Below, piece by piece: positions 31,807 through 34,059 of a stretch of DNA of 34,059 nt. Position 1 is the stretch's first letter; each line of letters begins with the position of its first letter. Below the pieces are notes generated by a model. It made no database searches, was not told the origin of the DNA, and worked only from the letters and a program-made list of their open reading frames with translations. Source of the DNA: Candidatus Woesearchaeota archaeon (lineage in GTDB: Archaea; Nanobdellota; Nanobdellia; Woesearchaeales; BM511). Made by a program: the position numbers and the translations under genes. Location of the stretch: the NCBI GenBank assembly GCA_002867475.1, contig PKTL01000023.1, positions 1 through 34,059 on the forward strand. The letters are read 5' to 3'.

Positions 31807-33081
31807 ATGAAATTTAAGATAACACAAAAACTAATGGTTTTAGGCATATTGCTTGTATTGATTCCAAGTTTATTAATTGGATTTGTAGGATATAATGCAG
31901 CAGAAAAAGCAGTATATGAAGGAGTCAACGATAGATTGATGGACCAAGCAAAGGATTGGAAATTGCTTGTGGAAGCATATGATAAAGAGATTGAGATGCA
32001 AGAAGGAAGAGTTGAGAAAAGTGCACATAATATAGTTACAGCTCAAACAAAAGCTACATATGATCTTATACATCATTTTATATATAATGGTGAAGTAGAT
32101 TTTTCTGAAAAAAGAGAAGAGCTTCTTGATATATTAAGTGATGATACAGTTGGTGAATCAGGATATGTTTGGATTCTAGATTATGAAGGTGATTATGTTC
32201 TTTCAAAGGATAGGCTTAGAGATGGAGAAAGTATATGGGAAGTTAAAGATTCTGATGGAAACTATGTAATTCAAGATTTGGTTAGTATTGGAAAAGAGCT
32301 TAGAGGGGATGAGATAGGTTATCATTCATATCCTTGGTTAAATAATGGCGAGACTGAATCTAGAGATAAGATTGCAGCAATACTTCACTTTCCAGAACTT
32401 GAATGGGTTGTAGGAATCTCAACATATTATGATGATCTAGTTGATACGAACTATAGGGAAAGAACTATTGAAGATCTAAAGGATAAGATTGCAAAGCAAC
32501 TGATTGGGCGAAGCGGATATATATGGGTTCTTGATTCAGAAGGAAATTATATAGTATCTAAGAACAGGCTTAGGGATGGTGAAAACATATGGGATGCTAA
32601 AGATTCAGATGGTAATATGGTTATCCAGGACCTTGTTAGGATTGGAAAATCAGCTGAACAAACATATCACGCATATCCTTGGATAAACACTGGAGAAACA
32701 GAAGCAAGAATGAAAGTAGCAGGAATGGCATATTTTGAAAAATGGGACTGGTTAATAGGTGTAAGTGCTTACTATGATGACTTTGAAGAAGAAGGATCAC
32801 TTGCCTATGTTCGAAACAACATATTATTATTCGGATTCATTTCAATAATAATTGGCCTTTTAGCAGCATTCTTAGTCGGATTTAAGATTTCAGAACCAGT
32901 AAAACGATTAACTGCGACAGCAAATAAATTAAATGAAGGAAATTTAGATGTAACTGTTGATGTCGTATCTAATGATGAAATTGGAGACTTAGCAGGATCT
33001 ATGGAAGGTCTTGTAATGGGATTTAAAATGCTAAAACAACAAAAAGAAGAATGTGAACATAAAGGTAAAAAGAAAAAGTAA
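31807..33081 (+). CDS. Membrane sensor with two tandem Cache domains and HAMP, no output domain
   Basis: 424 residues from the ATG at 31807. TM1 is about residues 8-28; a helical segment is followed by two similar Cache units, starting GESGYVWILDYEGDYVLSKD near residue 116 and GRSGYIWVLDSEGNYIVSKN near 234, each ending WV/LIG(I/V)SxYYDD. TM2 is near 338-360, then HAMP (KISEPVKRLTATANKLNEGN). The protein then ends within about 20 residues (MLKQQKEECEHKGKKKK). Receptors with this sensor normally continue into an MA or kinase domain; here nothing follows, and the DNA after the stop gives no continuation. It may be a ligand-sensing partner for another protein. Confidence 0.88.
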   Translation: MKFKITQKLMVLGILLVLIPSLLIGFVGYNAAEKAVYEGVNDRLMDQAKDWKLLVEAYDKEIEMQEGRVEKSAHNIVTAQTKATYDLIHHFIYNGEVDFSEKREELLDILSDDTVGESGYVWILDYEGDYVLSKDRLRDGESIWEVKDSDGNYVIQDLVSIGKELRGDEIGYHSYPWLNNGETESRDKIAAILHFPELEWVVGISTYYDDLVDTNYRERTIEDLKDKIAKQLIGRSGYIWVLDSEGNYIVSKNRLRDGENIWDAKDSDGNMVIQDLVRIGKSAEQTYHAYPWINTGETEARMKVAGMAYFEKWDWLIGVSAYYDDFEEEGSLAYVRNNILLFGFISIIIGLLAAFLVGFKISEPVKRLTATANKLNEGNLDVTVDVVSNDEIGDLAGSMEGLVMGFKMLKQQKEECEHKGKKKK

Positions 33082-33113
33082 ATCTTTCTTCTATTTTTTA
33101 TTTTTTTATTTTA
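33082..33113 (+). terminator. T-rich terminator after the Cache sensor
   Basis: Runs of six and seven T directly follow the sensor stop (CTATTTTTTATTTTTTTATTTT). They overlap the end of the convergent Lit-family gene. Confidence 0.45.
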
Positions 33114-33733
33114 ATATTTTTTACATAATAAAAATATCCAAGCGATATACTAATTATCAATATTTCTTTAAAGAAAAATTCTTTCATTACTAATTTTATG
33201 AAACCATAGAAGAAACCTATTGGAAACAGTTGTATAAGGTTACTGTCTGCTGGAAATGAATAGTTTCCTTGAGGAAAAATTGTGTTATGCATTCCATCAA
33301 AAGATGTACTAAAAGGAATTATTGAAAATATAAAAAAAGTCACTAAAGCTAATATGATGCCAAGAATTACAGAAGGAAGAATTATTATAAGAATATTTTT
33401 TTTTATAAGATATATTAGAAAAATAACCAAAATTATGAATGAAATGTAGTATATGTAATTTAATAGGGTAAATATCTTTTTCACATCTTTCATATGACTT
33501 ATTTCAGCATCAGTAAAAAAAGAATTGTCAAGCGAGTTCTTATCACTAAAAAAACCTATGATTTCAGAAGTCTTATTGATCTTAACTGATTCATTGAATG
33601 AAACATCGTTTTTTTCATATAATTCAAGATATATTTTCTCATCATATAGATTTGAATTAAAGCTGGAAAGTAAAAGCACTATGTTGAAAAGAATACCAAT
33701 ACTAAATATCAATCTCCAATTTTTATTGAACAT
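33098..33733 (-). CDS. Lit-family (DUF1461/TIGR01906) integral membrane protein
   Basis: 211 residues with about five membrane segments. The family pattern is clear: TDAEISHMKDVKKIF (His80) before the second helix, and FDGMHNTIFPQGNYSFPADS followed by NLIQLFPIGFF (His149), matching the conserved HMxDV and the H-x-I-F-F...W/Y-x-F...LxP blocks of TIGR01906. Bacterial Lit proteins of this family transfer an acyl chain within lipoproteins using conserved His residues. The archaeal substrate would have to differ or be a lipid-modified lipoprotein. It follows the histidine kinase gene by 16 nt on the same strand. Confidence 0.78.
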   Translation of the reverse strand: MFNKNWRLIFSIGILFNIVLLLSSFNSNLYDEKIYLELYEKNDVSFNESVKINKTSEIIGFFSDKNSLDNSFFTDAEISHMKDVKKIFTLLNYIYYISFIILVIFLIYLIKKNILIIILPSVILGIILALVTFFIFSIIPFSTSFDGMHNTIFPQGNYSFPADSNLIQLFPIGFFYGFIKLVMKEFFFKEILIISISLGYFYYVKNIKIKK

Positions 33734-33749
33734 AATATTATAAAAAGAA

Positions 33750-34058
33750 TCAATTATTTAAAAAGTATGGGTGTGTTGGGGTTTTAATTATTATCTTGGT
33801 TCCTGTTTTAACATCATTGAATAATTCACGATTTTCGACATAATGAGATTTGATATTAAACGCGCCACCATAATTTCTTGTTGCTTCTCTGATCAATTGG
33901 AATCCTAGTCCTCCTTCTTTTCCTTTTGAACTAAAATTTGTATGTGCTTTACTTATTGTCTCTGGAGGCATTCCAAGACCATTATCTTTTACTTCTATAT
34001 AATCAAAACCTTCTTTTCTATAGATTTTAACTCTTATATCTTTTTCAAAATCATAATC
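33750..34058 (-). CDS. Sensor histidine kinase, C-terminal ATPase part
   Basis: The gene runs in from the right edge; the ATG at 33971 used by the track is internal. The visible 102 residues show the GHKL ATPase domain: IEVKDNGLGMPPETISKAHT (G1 box), SSKGKEGGLGFQLIREAT (G2 region) and GTKIIIKTP at the end. The phosphoacceptor His and sensor domains lie outside the window. It is upstream of, and probably co-transcribed with, the Lit-family gene. It could conceivably be another GHKL protein, but the layout is that of two-component kinases. Confidence 0.85.
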   Translation of the reverse strand, partial: DYDFEKDIRVKIYRKEGFDYIEVKDNGLGMPPETISKAHTNFSSKGKEGGLGFQLIREATRNYGGAFNIKSHYVENRELFNDVKTGTKIIIKTPTHPYFLNN

Positions 34059-34059
34059 T

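Noticed and set aside
31561-31827. 88-aa minus-strand ORF upstream of the sensor
   Set aside because: It is antisense to the 55-aa gene and to the sensor start, both of which have ribosome sites.
1-34059. CRISPR arrays, tRNA or rRNA genes, insertion sequences
   Set aside because: No spaced direct repeats, cloverleaf-like segments, rRNA-like stretches or transposase motifs were seen on reading; a dedicated RNA search was not possible.

Overview
The window looks like a compact piece of an AT-rich archaeal chromosome. Archaeal marks are a type II methionine aminopeptidase, a Ser/His (S26B-type) signal peptidase-like protein, a GatCAB amidotransferase operon, an Lrp-like regulator and, above all, promoters: a TTTAAATA/TTTATATA-like box lies about 25-30 nt upstream of many start codons, so many transcripts should be leaderless. 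A minority of genes (both chemoreceptors, the 55-aa gene, the CBS gene, mazG-like, aspS) instead have clear Shine-Dalgarno sequences. AT-richness, small genes, ATGA start/stop overlaps and a bacterial-type AspRS would fit a DPANN lineage such as Woesearchaeota/Pacearchaeota, but that placement is inference. No rRNA, tRNA, CRISPR array or insertion sequence was recognised, and no gap without a gene exceeds 300 nt.

Layout. 1-2.5 kb: the 3' end of cheW and a chemoreceptor with two tandem zinc-binding CZB-like domains outside the membrane. 2.5-8.9 kb: housekeeping and small genes (signal peptidase-like, B12-binding radical SAM + map, hisS, HD phosphohydrolase, a degenerate HD-like protein, CBS-pair protein). 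8.8-14.5 kb (minus): a phosphoribosyltransferase, then the operon gatC - membrane cyclophilin - PHP phosphoesterase - 86-aa helical protein - gatA - MazG-like - gatB. gatA carries an in-frame TAA 28 codons before its evolutionarily expected end. 14.6-21 kb: small proteins, then an ArsR-type regulator, a proline-rich membrane protein and an 1127-aa double glycosyltransferase, facing a third glycosyltransferase coupled to an EamA transporter and a HAD phosphatase; this looks like a cell-surface glycan locus, and its glycosyltransferase genes are even richer in A+T than their neighbours.

22.4-25.3 kb: a hypothetical protein, a second EamA transporter coupled to a SLOG-like protein, and CorA, whose TATA box lies inside a 25-bp palindrome. 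25.5-27.2 kb: a bacterial-type AspRS with residues resembling non-discriminating enzymes, a logical partner for GatCAB. 27.4-30.9 kb: a winged-helix/membrane-protein pair, an UlaG-like metallohydrolase and a HAD hydrolase sharing a bidirectional promoter, and a SLAC1/TehA-like transporter. 30.9-34 kb: an Lrp-like regulator, a 10-bp inverted repeat in the intergenic region, an unlisted 55-aa protein, a double-Cache sensor that stops after HAMP with no signalling domain, a Lit-family (DUF1461) membrane protein and the 3' end of a histidine kinase.

The strongest points for follow-up are the gatA internal stop, the extracytoplasmic tandem CZB receptor, the sensor without output domain preceded by the 55-aa gene, the possible two-start cyclophilin, and a short GC-rich, foldable patch inside an AT-rich membrane-protein gene.
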